A stretch of 33,435 bases of DNA, taken from contig JBCDMA010000005.1 in assembly GCA_038744645.1 (NCBI GenBank), positions 1 through 33,435 of the forward strand, given 5' to 3'. A program made the position numbers and the translations under genes. This document shows positions 17,352 through 24,415 of the stretch, piece by piece (within the stretch, counting starts at the first letter, position 1; the number at the start of each line of letters is the position of its first letter). This DNA is from Glaciecola sp038744645. GTDB taxonomy: Bacteria > Pseudomonadota > Gammaproteobacteria > Enterobacterales > Alteromonadaceae. Below the pieces are notes generated by a model that searched no databases, was not told where the DNA came from, and saw nothing but the letters and a program-made list of their open reading frames with translations.

Positions 17352-18665
17352 CTAGAATTTTGATTGAATTGAAAAGCTCAGCAAGGCTGAACGCGGCGCT
17401 TCTGAATCATCAATTTCGACTTTTTCATCGCTCCATGACACATCGAGACTGGCGCGTTCAAACAGTGTGAAGCCGACGGAGTAGAAACTTAGTTCTGAGC
17501 CAGCCATGTTTTCGCTATACCCAAATCGAAGTTCTGGCACCCAAGCTTTGTCAAAGAAGGTTGTTGCAGACACGTGAAACCATTGATACGGGTCACCAAT
17601 GGGGTCATTTTTCTCATTGATATCGACCGAACCACCAAGCAAAACACCGTACCCGTTACCGATCTTATAGCTGCCAGACAATGTTGCTTGTGCAGTTGCG
17701 GTATAGGTTTCTTCGCCTCGGATCCTGCCGGCGGCAATGGCATTTTGACTGACAATGCAGTTATCCAGTGATATGCCTGTCAAACCGCTACAGTCAGACA
17801 CCAAACTTCCGTAGTCATAGTCAGGTTCGTTAATATCAGTGATTGAAAGACCTAGTTGGTATTTAGGCTCTACCCATTCGATACCGACATCAAGACCAAG
17901 GTTAAAGCTCGCATTTGCGTTGTTTTCATAGTCATCTTCTATCGCATCACCAATATCTTCGCCGTCTTCTAACCCGGCGAGCGAGATAATGTTCTTTGCT
18001 AGTGAAAAACGATTGATATTTGCTTTGACGCCGGCAAACACCTGCGCGTCATTGTATTCCCACACTTGAGTTGCATACCCCAATCCAACAGAAATCAATC
18101 CCATGCTTTTTACATAAACGGCAGCATCGGTATTTATTGCAAAGGTGTCATTGAATCCAACGATGTCGATTTCATCGTCGATAACTGTGGCTCTCAAACT
18201 GCCACCAACATGAAAGTCTGCATAGATAATATGCTCATCCTTTGCTCGGAAATACATTGGAAACAAAGGGATACTGGCATAGCCAAATGCTTTTACGCGG
18301 CCATCTACAGCGGCATCCACGAGAAAGGGATCAAAGCGTTCTTTGGCATCCAACGCATCTTGCGCAGACAGATCGTCTTGTTCGAGAATATCGATGAGCT
18401 CGTCGAGTTCATCAAGCAGTGAATCTATTTTACCGACTTCGTATCCAGCACCGATGGGGCCAAAAATGTTGTAATCAAATGTTGTTTCTGCCGGCGATAT
18501 CCAAGCTGCGCTTGCTGGGTTGTTGCGCACTGATGAAAAGTCTTGTGAGATGGCAAGTTTGCCGCGGGAATTTGCTTGACCAACTTGATTTGTAGCATAT
18601 TGCGCGAGTGCCGGCGATGAAGCGATCACAGACAAAACTGCAATCGTAAGAAGTCGTTTTTGCAT
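17352..18665 (-). CDS. TraF_2-family (PF13729) predicted outer-membrane beta-barrel protein
   Basis: 437 aa with a Sec signal peptide (cleavage after PALA, about residue 21). Early motifs SVRNNPASAAW and a DELDELIDILEQDD helix (about 85-100) are typical of the family annotated as 'conjugal transfer protein TraF', whose members are exported and mostly unrelated to conjugation. The rest alternates polar and hydrophobic residues, as in a transmembrane barrel, and ends in LLSFSIQSKF with a terminal Phe, the outer-membrane sorting signal recognised by the BAM complex. The start ATG is preceded by GGTGG. It is the middle gene of a minus-strand trio: 77 nt after the small secreted protein, 12 nt before the lipoprotein. 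Possibly a porin or lipoprotein partner; no conjugation genes are near. Confidence 0.75.
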   Translation of the reverse strand: MQKRLLTIAVLSVIASSPALAQYATNQVGQANSRGKLAISQDFSSVRNNPASAAWISPAETTFDYNIFGPIGAGYEVGKIDSLLDELDELIDILEQDDLSAQDALDAKERFDPFLVDAAVDGRVKAFGYASIPLFPMYFRAKDEHIIYADFHVGGSLRATVIDDEIDIVGFNDTFAINTDAAVYVKSMGLISVGLGYATQVWEYNDAQVFAGVKANINRFSLAKNIISLAGLEDGEDIGDAIEDDYENNANASFNLGLDVGIEWVEPKYQLGLSITDINEPDYDYGSLVSDCSGLTGISLDNCIVSQNAIAAGRIRGEETYTATAQATLSGSYKIGNGYGVLLGGSVDINEKNDPIGDPYQWFHVSATTFFDKAWVPELRFGYSENMAGSELSFYSVGFTLFERASLDVSWSDEKVEIDDSEAPRSALLSFSIQSKF

Positions 18666-18742
18666 AAATGCACCACCAAAAATGAATGTGTCTATTGGTT
18701 ATCGGACGAACCCACGTTCACTTTTGTGATAATTTTGAATAA

Positions 18743-19264
18743 TTAGAATTTTGAATGAATACTGACGCTTAAGAAGGTGCTTTTGTCACCTAATACGTCT
18801 TCATCTGTGACAGATAACGCGTTAACTAGAAAACTCGTCGCAGCTGGCTTGATCGAGGAGACGCTTACGTTGAATAACGTGTCGTCCATGCCTTGTACTG
18901 GTTGTGAATAGCCGATTTTTAATACGGGTTCATAGGTCGCTTCAGTAAACCTTTCGGCTTCAAAATGACGAAATGCAACATATTCGATAGCCGCCAGGCC
19001 ATCTTGTTTTTTCCATTCATAAAGCGCAGGTTGAAATCTGGTAGGCGCGTTGTCGACAAGCGACTGCGTTGGCGAAGCCAATACCTCTGATTGATAGCCA
19101 GTACTTTGCTCGGAAGAAAGCACTTGCAAATCAATTTGATTGGTAGATGAAAATAAATTGGTTAAGTCGACGTTCGTTTGGGCTTTACATGAAACTGAAG
19201 CAAAGAAGACTGATGCAACTATTAAAGGATTAATGAAAGAAGAGGCTTTACAACGCGTGTACAT
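18743..19264 (-). CDS. Small secreted protein resembling the C-terminal barrel end of the next gene
   Basis: 173 aa from the ATG at 19264, which has GGAG about 7 nt upstream; an extension to 19288 is less likely. The signal peptide is near residues 10-28 (LIVASVFFASVSCKA); the Cys suggests a lipobox-like site, but VSC is not a strong one. The first half of the mature protein is low in structure. The last 60 residues form amphipathic strands and end in FLSVSIHSKF. By eye they align with the last 60 residues of the TraF_2-type neighbour: P-x-L-x-x-GYS-x-x-x-x-G at the start and S-(F/V)-S-I-x-SKF at the end. It may be a partial duplicate or a small barrel-interacting protein. First gene of the envelope operon. 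Function unknown. Confidence 0.65.
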   Translation of the reverse strand: MYTRCKASSFINPLIVASVFFASVSCKAQTNVDLTNLFSSTNQIDLQVLSSEQSTGYQSEVLASPTQSLVDNAPTRFQPALYEWKKQDGLAAIEYVAFRHFEAERFTEATYEPVLKIGYSQPVQGMDDTLFNVSVSSIKPAATSFLVNALSVTDEDVLGDKSTFLSVSIHSKF

Positions 19265-19618
19265 TTTAAACTCCAAAACGACGACCACGAGGCTGACTAT
19301 ACGCGGAGTTAAAAAAAGTTCGATATGCAGAATAATATTAGGTATGCGATTAAATACATAACTGCTTAAATTTTGATTATTTCATATGTATTTCAATGCT
19401 TTATATAATTTTTTAACTATTGTTGCGGCCGAAAAAATATCAAATCAAACGGATTAAGCAGCGATTAAGAGACGGTGAAAAGGGCATTTCTATTCAAAAA
19501 ACAGCACAAAGGTGTACACAAATATAATTACGTCTAAAAATGTGTATAAAGGATTAGCTTGCGCTGTGTTTTGATATCGATATACGCGTTATTGATTTAT
19601 GCGTTGTTGATTCGCTAA
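19265..19618. other. Intergenic region upstream of the envelope operon (354 bp)
   Basis: AT-rich; it contains the promoter of the minus-strand envelope operon and the 3' flank of the redoxin gene. Visible elements are a 15-bp tandem duplication (19583-19612) and a perfect 10-bp palindrome, ATATCGATAT, at 19574-19583. I see no coding sequence. Confidence 0.45.
19583..19612. repeat. Two 15-bp tandem units
   Basis: TACGCGTTATTGATT (19583-19597) is followed immediately by TATGCGTTGTTGATT (19598-19612), with two mismatches. It lies 6 nt downstream of the redoxin stop codon (minus strand). It may be a replication-slippage duplication or a paired binding site. Confidence 0.6.
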
Positions 19619-20248
19619 TTATTGCTTTACCAATTTAGCTGCGGATAACACCAGCTCAGCAGATGGTCTTACTGTGTAATCAGGATTGACATAGCTAAAC
19701 AAGACTCGTGCTTGTGAATCCACAATAAAGACGGCCGGTGCTGGTAATACGCCTCGTTCAGAATCATCAGCCGCCAACTCAATGTTTGCCTTGTCCTTAA
19801 GACGCTTGCGCATTGGATCAGGTACATAAAATCCAACGCCGAACGCTCGAATCGCGTTGAGATCCGCGTCGGAAATGAGTTGAGCTGAAAATTCCGTTTT
19901 CAGCTTTTGTGATTGTAGCATTTCAGGGGTTTCGGGAGAGATGGCCACAATCTGATAGCCTGCGTCAACCAAGTCTTGTTCGATATCTTTTAGTCCAGCC
20001 AACTGTCTCGTGCAATACGGGCACCAACCACCGCGATAAAAGACCACTACCGTTGGTTTTTGCATAAACAGTCCATGCAAAGATAGCGGGTCGCCATCGG
20101 TCGTTTGAACTTTCACGTTAGGCACTGCCATTCCATTTAATAACGGTGTGACTTCTTCCGCGGATGCTCTGATCTCAGTTCGGTCAAATGCAAGAACTGA
20201 AGCGGTGGCAAACACGGCAACGAATAAAACAAGGAGCTTGGTTTTCAT
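19619..20248 (-). CDS. Exported peroxiredoxin-like (AhpC/TSA-type) redoxin
   Basis: 209 aa with a Sec signal peptide (cleavage near residue 20, after VLA), so it is periplasmic. The thioredoxin fold shows VVVFYRGGWCPYCTRQL with a CxxC pair at C76/C79, the layout of the AhpC-TSA 'peroxiredoxin-like family' rather than classical 2-Cys Prx. VAISPETPEM and a late cis-Pro region LPAPAVFIVDSQARVLF follow, as expected. It probably reduces peroxides or shuttles thiols in the envelope. Its partner reductase is not nearby. The ribosome binding site is weak. It is flanked on the upstream side by the receiver gene on the same strand, 171 nt away, and is probably transcribed separately. Confidence 0.85.
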   Translation of the reverse strand: MKTKLLVLFVAVFATASVLAFDRTEIRASAEEVTPLLNGMAVPNVKVQTTDGDPLSLHGLFMQKPTVVVFYRGGWCPYCTRQLAGLKDIEQDLVDAGYQIVAISPETPEMLQSQKLKTEFSAQLISDADLNAIRAFGVGFYVPDPMRKRLKDKANIELAADDSERGVLPAPAVFIVDSQARVLFSYVNPDYTVRPSAELVLSAAKLVKQ

Positions 20249-20419
20249 TTTTCTTTTGCAACTCTAGAGTAATAATTCATGCAAGTAGACCGAGGGCTCA
20301 ACCCATTTATTTCATTTAAAATAGATTTATTTGCACTCTGTGATTTGCTTGGTTATTTGCCTGTGAAACTTGGCACGATGAGTTGCTTTCTTGCGCAAGC
20401 TGGCATAGCAACCATGGAG

Positions 20420-20800
20420 CTATTTTTTTAGTATTTTCTTCAACTTTGCTTCAAGCGCATCTGGCTTAAACGGTTTTGCAAGATAGTCGCTGACACCTGC
20501 CTCAATTGCCTTAATCACGCGCTGTTTGTCTTTGGACGCGGTGAGTAACAAAAAGGGTAAGTGTTTGTGTTCTTTAGAATCGCGCACATACTGGAGAAAT
20601 TGCAGGCCATTGACCTTTGGCATATCCCAATCTGAAATGATCATATCAAAGCTTTGTTGTTCAACTTTTTTAATACCGTCAAACCCATTCACACCAAGTA
20701 CAACATTTTCCACACCAAGTGAATGCAAGGTTGCTTTAACTATGCTTCTCATTGATTCCATATCATCAACGACTAAAAATTTGACATTCTTTATAGACAA
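20420..20800 (-). CDS. CheY-like stand-alone response regulator receiver
   Basis: 126 aa, a single REC domain without an output domain. The acidic pair VVDD (D12/D13), phosphoacceptor Asp in SDWDMP (about D57), LLTAS (Thr switch) and KPF (conserved Lys) are all present, so phosphorylation should work. The frame allows only a TTG start at 20800 with a poor Shine-Dalgarno sequence; no ATG or GTG precedes the first beta-strand, so low expression or an error in the sequence is possible. Its sequence (VVDDMESMRSIVKATL) is like CheY. No histidine kinase or chemotaxis gene is in the window, so the partner is unknown. Confidence 0.88.
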   Translation of the reverse strand: MSIKNVKFLVVDDMESMRSIVKATLHSLGVENVVLGVNGFDGIKKVEQQSFDMIISDWDMPKVNGLQFLQYVRDSKEHKHLPFLLLTASKDKQRVIKAIEAGVSDYLAKPFKPDALEAKLKKILKK

Positions 20801-20956
20801 CTTAGGGATCCCAAAAAGATAGGTTTTTAACGCTATGGTGTTTGTATCGGCTGAAATCTAACTGATATAAACTAATTTCTGCGCTTGAATTGTAAAGCTT
20901 TGCTACTATTTATTGATATCTCCCAATACCACTGTTTGCAGCAACAGAAGGCACTT

Positions 20957-21811
20957 GTGAACCAATATAATCTTACTATAAAACAATTGTTTATCTACCC
21001 TGTGAAATCACTTGCAGGAATCGAAGTCGTTGATTGGCCAGCATTGAATACAGGTTTAAAATGGGACCGTCAATTTATGCTGATTGATGAAAAAGGGATG
21101 TTTGTGACGCAGCGTCAGCTTCCGGATATGGTGTTGATTCGGCCGTCGATTGAAGACGACGAGCTGACATTCAGCTACGGTAATGAGCAATCGATTACGA
21201 TGCCACTGTCGGCAGAACAGAAAAATAGCGCAGATATTGATGCACGTATTTGGAAAGACACCTGCCAGACCTTTGAACCCGAACCGTCCGTTTCTCAATG
21301 GTTTACGGGTATTCTTCAACGGAAAGTTACATTGGTAGCCCTTTCAAAAAAACGGCCTCAGTCGTCGCCTGAGCGCTTTGGCGAAAACACGACAACACTG
21401 TTTGCCGATGCAGCGCCTTATCTGGTTATCAATCAAAAATCGCTTTTAGCATTGAACGATTCGCTATCTCACAAAGCGCTTTCATCTGTAGACATCAGGC
21501 GTTTTCGACCCAACATAGTCGTTGATGGTGATATGACAGCGTTTGATGAACATCATTACAATAAGCTCCTCACAGAAAACTACAGCATCGAACTTATCGA
21601 TCATTGCCAACGCTGTATTATTACTACGATTGACCCGGATACCGGCATCAAAGACCCTAAACTTGAACCATTCAAAACCGTCGCGGAAATCAATCCGATG
21701 CCTCAGAATGCAAAGTCACCTGCGTTTGGTGTCAATGCTACAGTGACTTCACGGCAGGAGAACGGAGTAAAACTGAAAGTCGGTGATAAGCTGGTTGCTC
21801 AGACAGATTAA
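20957..21811 (+). CDS. MOSC-domain protein (YcbX-like, N-terminal beta-barrel plus MOSC)
   Basis: 284 aa from a GTG at 20957 that has GAAGG 6 nt upstream; the in-frame TTG at 20885 would add 24 residues without family resemblance. The N-terminal MOSC_N domain begins with IKQLFIYPVKSLAGIEV, typical of YcbX and the mitochondrial mARC proteins. The C-terminal MOSC domain has RRFRPNIVVDG and a conserved Cys in HCQRCIITTIDPDTG, the expected molybdenum-cofactor ligand. Relatives reduce N-hydroxylated bases using an electron-transfer partner. YcbX carries a C-terminal 2Fe-2S ferredoxin domain, which this protein lacks (no Cys cluster after residue 230), so an external partner is expected. Confidence 0.88.
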   Translation: MNQYNLTIKQLFIYPVKSLAGIEVVDWPALNTGLKWDRQFMLIDEKGMFVTQRQLPDMVLIRPSIEDDELTFSYGNEQSITMPLSAEQKNSADIDARIWKDTCQTFEPEPSVSQWFTGILQRKVTLVALSKKRPQSSPERFGENTTTLFADAAPYLVINQKSLLALNDSLSHKALSSVDIRRFRPNIVVDGDMTAFDEHHYNKLLTENYSIELIDHCQRCIITTIDPDTGIKDPKLEPFKTVAEINPMPQNAKSPAFGVNATVTSRQENGVKLKVGDKLVAQTD

Positions 21812-21867
21812 ATCCAAAATGACCTCAGCGCACATGAAGCATTAGATTGTCAGGCAAACAACGTCGT

Positions 21868-22362
21868 TTAAATTATCCCACTGATTTCAAGCACACCTTG
21901 GCAGTCTTTGAGTTCGCGCTGCATTGCAGGGGAGTGCTCGACGTAGTCACCAGAAATACGCTTGTTCCACGTCATCCAATAATAATAGGCGTCAAGAAAC
22001 GTCTTGGCGTCTTTCACCATATTCCCCGGTAGTTCTTTCGCCGATAAATCCTTGCTTGATGTTTTTTGCGTACCGATATCTCTATAAACATCGATCAAAT
22101 CCCCATAGTACTTTTCGAGGGTTGGATGAGGCTGCGTTGGGTCATCTTTTACCAATAGAACATGCATAGAACGAAACATGGCTGCGCATCGCCCTGCAGC
22201 GCGTCCAAAAAAGGTAAGATTATCGGTGACGCTTGTCTTTTCAACGAGCTGACTCACGCTTTCCGTAAATGGATAGCGATGTTCATAATCAATCTTTGCA
22301 ACGTCGTTAGCGGCGGTCAAAGGGCTTAATGCTAATAAGACAAGAAACGCGGGAAGTTTCAT
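21868..22362 (-). CDS. Exported protein of unknown function (164 aa)
   Basis: A Sec signal peptide with cleavage near TAA-N at about residue 18, then a predominantly helical mature domain with two cysteines (in GRCAAMF and KDCQGVL) that could form a disulphide. Segment YYYWMTWNKRISGDY is rich in aromatics. I do not recognise a family. It converges with the MOSC gene and diverges from sixA. Most likely periplasmic; function unknown. Confidence 0.65.
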   Translation of the reverse strand: MKLPAFLVLLALSPLTAANDVAKIDYEHRYPFTESVSQLVEKTSVTDNLTFFGRAAGRCAAMFRSMHVLLVKDDPTQPHPTLEKYYGDLIDVYRDIGTQKTSSKDLSAKELPGNMVKDAKTFLDAYYYWMTWNKRISGDYVEHSPAMQRELKDCQGVLEISGII

Positions 22363-22552
22363 TGGTGAAGTTCCGGAGGCTTTTATTGAATGTACGACCT
22401 TAGTCGCAGCTTTCGATCACCTCTCATAAAAAGTTCTTGTAAAATACAACAACAGTTATGCATCTTAGCCTTAGCAAATTCGATATTAGCTATGTACACG
22501 ATAGTTAAGATGGTATTTTTTGTCCAAATTATGCGAAGTGAAGAATAGCGAA

Positions 22553-23062
22553 GTGTCTTTGCAAAAACCAAAAGTACTCCATATTTTGCGCCATGCGAAA
22601 TCCAGTTGGGATAATCCAGCACTTGCGGACATTCAACGCCCGCTGAATACACGCGGTCAAAAGGCATGCAAAAAACTGGCAGAACATCTTCTCAAGCAAG
22701 GTGGCTTGAATACTAGCAATGCGGTCTACTGCAGCCCAGCAGAGCGAGCACAACAGACTATTTCTGGCATTATTGATGCGCTTAACCTGCAGACGACATG
22801 GCGAACAGAGCCATTGCTATATACATTCAATTGGCAAGAAATTATTCAATTTTGCCACGGAATTGATGACGAAGCCGGAAGCGTTACGATTGTCGGGCAT
22901 AATCCGGCATTGCATGAAGCGGTAGAATTTCTTGCTGGTGTGGATATAGAGAAATTCCCCACCTGCGCATACGCAAAACTCAGTTGCAATATAGCTCGCT
23001 GGCAGGAAATGCGCAGTAGATGTGCAACGCTTGATGCCTTTTTATATCCGAAAAGGCTTTGA
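22553..23062 (+). CDS. sixA: Phosphohistidine phosphatase SixA-type
   Basis: 169 aa from a GTG at 22553. The frame also allows a GTG at 22538 and a TTG at 22520; the choice rests on the family N-terminus (a few residues before LHILRHAKSSW) and a GAAG 9 nt upstream. Histidine-phosphatase superfamily markers: RHAKSSW with the catalytic His, SPAERAQQT, and VGHNPAL with the second catalytic His. SixA removes phosphate from histidine in phosphotransfer proteins such as ArcB or the nitrogen PTS. It is 78 nt upstream of the sodium channel gene on the same strand; a functional link is unproven. Confidence 0.88.
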   Translation: MSLQKPKVLHILRHAKSSWDNPALADIQRPLNTRGQKACKKLAEHLLKQGGLNTSNAVYCSPAERAQQTISGIIDALNLQTTWRTEPLLYTFNWQEIIQFCHGIDDEAGSVTIVGHNPALHEAVEFLAGVDIEKFPTCAYAKLSCNIARWQEMRSRCATLDAFLYPKRL

Positions 23063-23140
23063 CCAAATAGCGCTACTCCAGAATTGGCTTTTTTATTTTT
23101 GCCCCCATTTTTTCAATAAACGCCATTACGTATCCCAAAG

Positions 23141-23938
23141 ATGAATCTGTCTTCAAAACTAAAGCCGCTTGTTGAATCAAGCTTTTTTCAAAACGTTATC
23201 ATTGGTCTTATTTTATTCAATGCCGTCACATTGGGGTTGGAAACCACAGATTTCGGTCAACAAAACATGGACATATTGCACAAGATTGACCTTGTCATAC
23301 TTAGCATTTTCACAGTGGAGTTGGTCCTTAAACTCATTGTCTATCGACAACGTTTCTTTGGTGTCGGTTGGAATTGGTTCGATTTGATCATTGTCACGGT
23401 TTCCTGGATGCCGACCAGTGGTGCACTCTCGGTATTGCGTGCTTTCAGGATATTACGTGTGTTGCGGCTATTTTCGGTTGTGCCGCAGATGCGCCGCGTC
23501 ATCGGTGCGCTTGGCCACTCACTTCCAGGTATGGCGTCTGTCGTGGGTGTTTTAGCGATTATTTTTTACGTTTCTGCAGTGCTGGTCACCAAGTTATTCG
23601 GCACTCACGACGATCCAAATATGCAAGAATGGTTCGGTAGTATTGGTAATTCCGCCTACACACTGTTTCAAGTAATGACACTAGAAAGTTGGTCAATGGG
23701 TATCGTGCGCCCCACCATGGAAATTTTCCCTTGGAGCTGGGTATTTTTCGTCCCCTTTATCATCATCACCAGCTTTGCGGTGCTGAACCTATTTATCGGG
23801 ATCATCGTTGATGCTATGCAGGTAATGCATGAAGAGGAAGAAAAAGCAAAACCGGCACCGGCGACAAAACAAGACCTGCATGTACTGCAAGAGCAAATAC
23901 AAACGCTTACTGAGCTAGTTAAGAAACAGCGGAACTAA
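23141..23938 (+). CDS. Bacterial voltage-gated sodium channel (NaChBac/NavAb type)
   Basis: 265 aa, the normal size of one six-helix subunit that forms a homotetramer. S1-S3 span about residues 15-90. The S4 voltage sensor carries Arg at every third position (R100, R103, R106, R109). The pore has the selectivity-filter sequence TLESWSMG (180-187), identical in its core to NavAb. S6 ends at VDAMQVMHEEEEK, and a C-terminal coiled coil follows (about 244-264: LHVLQEQIQTLTELV). The protein admits sodium on depolarisation and is linked to motility and pH responses in some marine and alkaliphilic bacteria. It begins at the ATG at 23141; the ribosome binding site is poor. Preceded by sixA. Confidence 0.95.
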   Translation: MNLSSKLKPLVESSFFQNVIIGLILFNAVTLGLETTDFGQQNMDILHKIDLVILSIFTVELVLKLIVYRQRFFGVGWNWFDLIIVTVSWMPTSGALSVLRAFRILRVLRLFSVVPQMRRVIGALGHSLPGMASVVGVLAIIFYVSAVLVTKLFGTHDDPNMQEWFGSIGNSAYTLFQVMTLESWSMGIVRPTMEIFPWSWVFFVPFIIITSFAVLNLFIGIIVDAMQVMHEEEEKAKPAPATKQDLHVLQEQIQTLTELVKKQRN

Positions 23939-23990
23939 AGTCCATCGATAAGCAAATCGATACCGTATTTGATTTTCTCTCTTAACTCGA

Positions 23991-24185
23991 TCAAGCTGAC
24001 ATCACTTTCTGATTGTGCTCTTGTAATGCATTCGCGTTTTGTTTAAACCACATTGCTTTTTTCTTCTCTTTTACAGCTTCTGCTAAGGCTGATTCAAAGA
24101 CTTCTGAAAGCTTAATATCTAATGATTTAGCCTCGTTGAGGAGTTCACTATTGATTGACGTGTTACAAGATGATTTTAGGCGCAT
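23991..24185 (-). CDS. Orphan CcdA-like antitoxin
   Basis: 64 aa from the ATG at 24185, preceded by AGGAG and AAAGG at suitable spacing; an extension to 24224 is less likely. A ribbon-helix-helix N-terminus (CNTSINSELLNEAKSLDIKLSEVFESALAEAV) matches CcdA antitoxins. The C-terminal toxin-binding tail (WFKQNANALQEHNQ) stops short of the usual HGxFSDxLRxF ending. No CcdB-type toxin gene lies on either side. A second frame just beyond the stop encodes SDVSLIELREKIKYGIDLL, which looks like the tail of a ParD-type antitoxin, so frameshift decay or mosaicism is possible. Probably a remnant or a solitary DNA-binding protein. Confidence 0.6.
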   Translation of the reverse strand: MRLKSSCNTSINSELLNEAKSLDIKLSEVFESALAEAVKEKKKAMWFKQNANALQEHNQKVMSA

Positions 24186-24317
24186 GGAAACCTTTACTCC
24201 TATCTCAAGACACAGTATGCGCAAATATCATACGTATTGTAAAAGCGCTTATTCAGCAAAATTGATGGTAAATAATGTCGCGCAAAAAAATGAGCGTGTT
24301 ATCAGCAATCGAACGAG

Positions 24318-24353
24318 CACTGCAAAGAACTAAAACCTTACTAGAATGCAGTG
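24318..24353 (-). repeat. Long-loop inverted repeat after the first TonB-dependent receptor gene
   Basis: CACTGCA and TGCAGTG, separated by 22 nt, lie 63 nt beyond the minus-strand receptor stop codon. A weak candidate for a transcript end; no T-tract. Confidence 0.3.
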
Positions 24354-24415
24354 ACTAGCCGATTGCTTCAAATACTGTCAGGACTGAGATTCAATACAAC
24401 TTAATTTGAATGTTA

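Noticed and set aside
17352..18665. A conjugation system suggested by the TraF-type family name
   Set aside because: TraF_2 proteins are widespread exported barrels. No other transfer gene, relaxase, pilus gene or origin of transfer is in the window.
23941..23965. Two ATCGAT palindromes in the gap after the sodium channel gene
   Set aside because: Six-base palindromes at this distance are expected by chance, and part of the segment is the second-frame tail discussed with the antitoxin.
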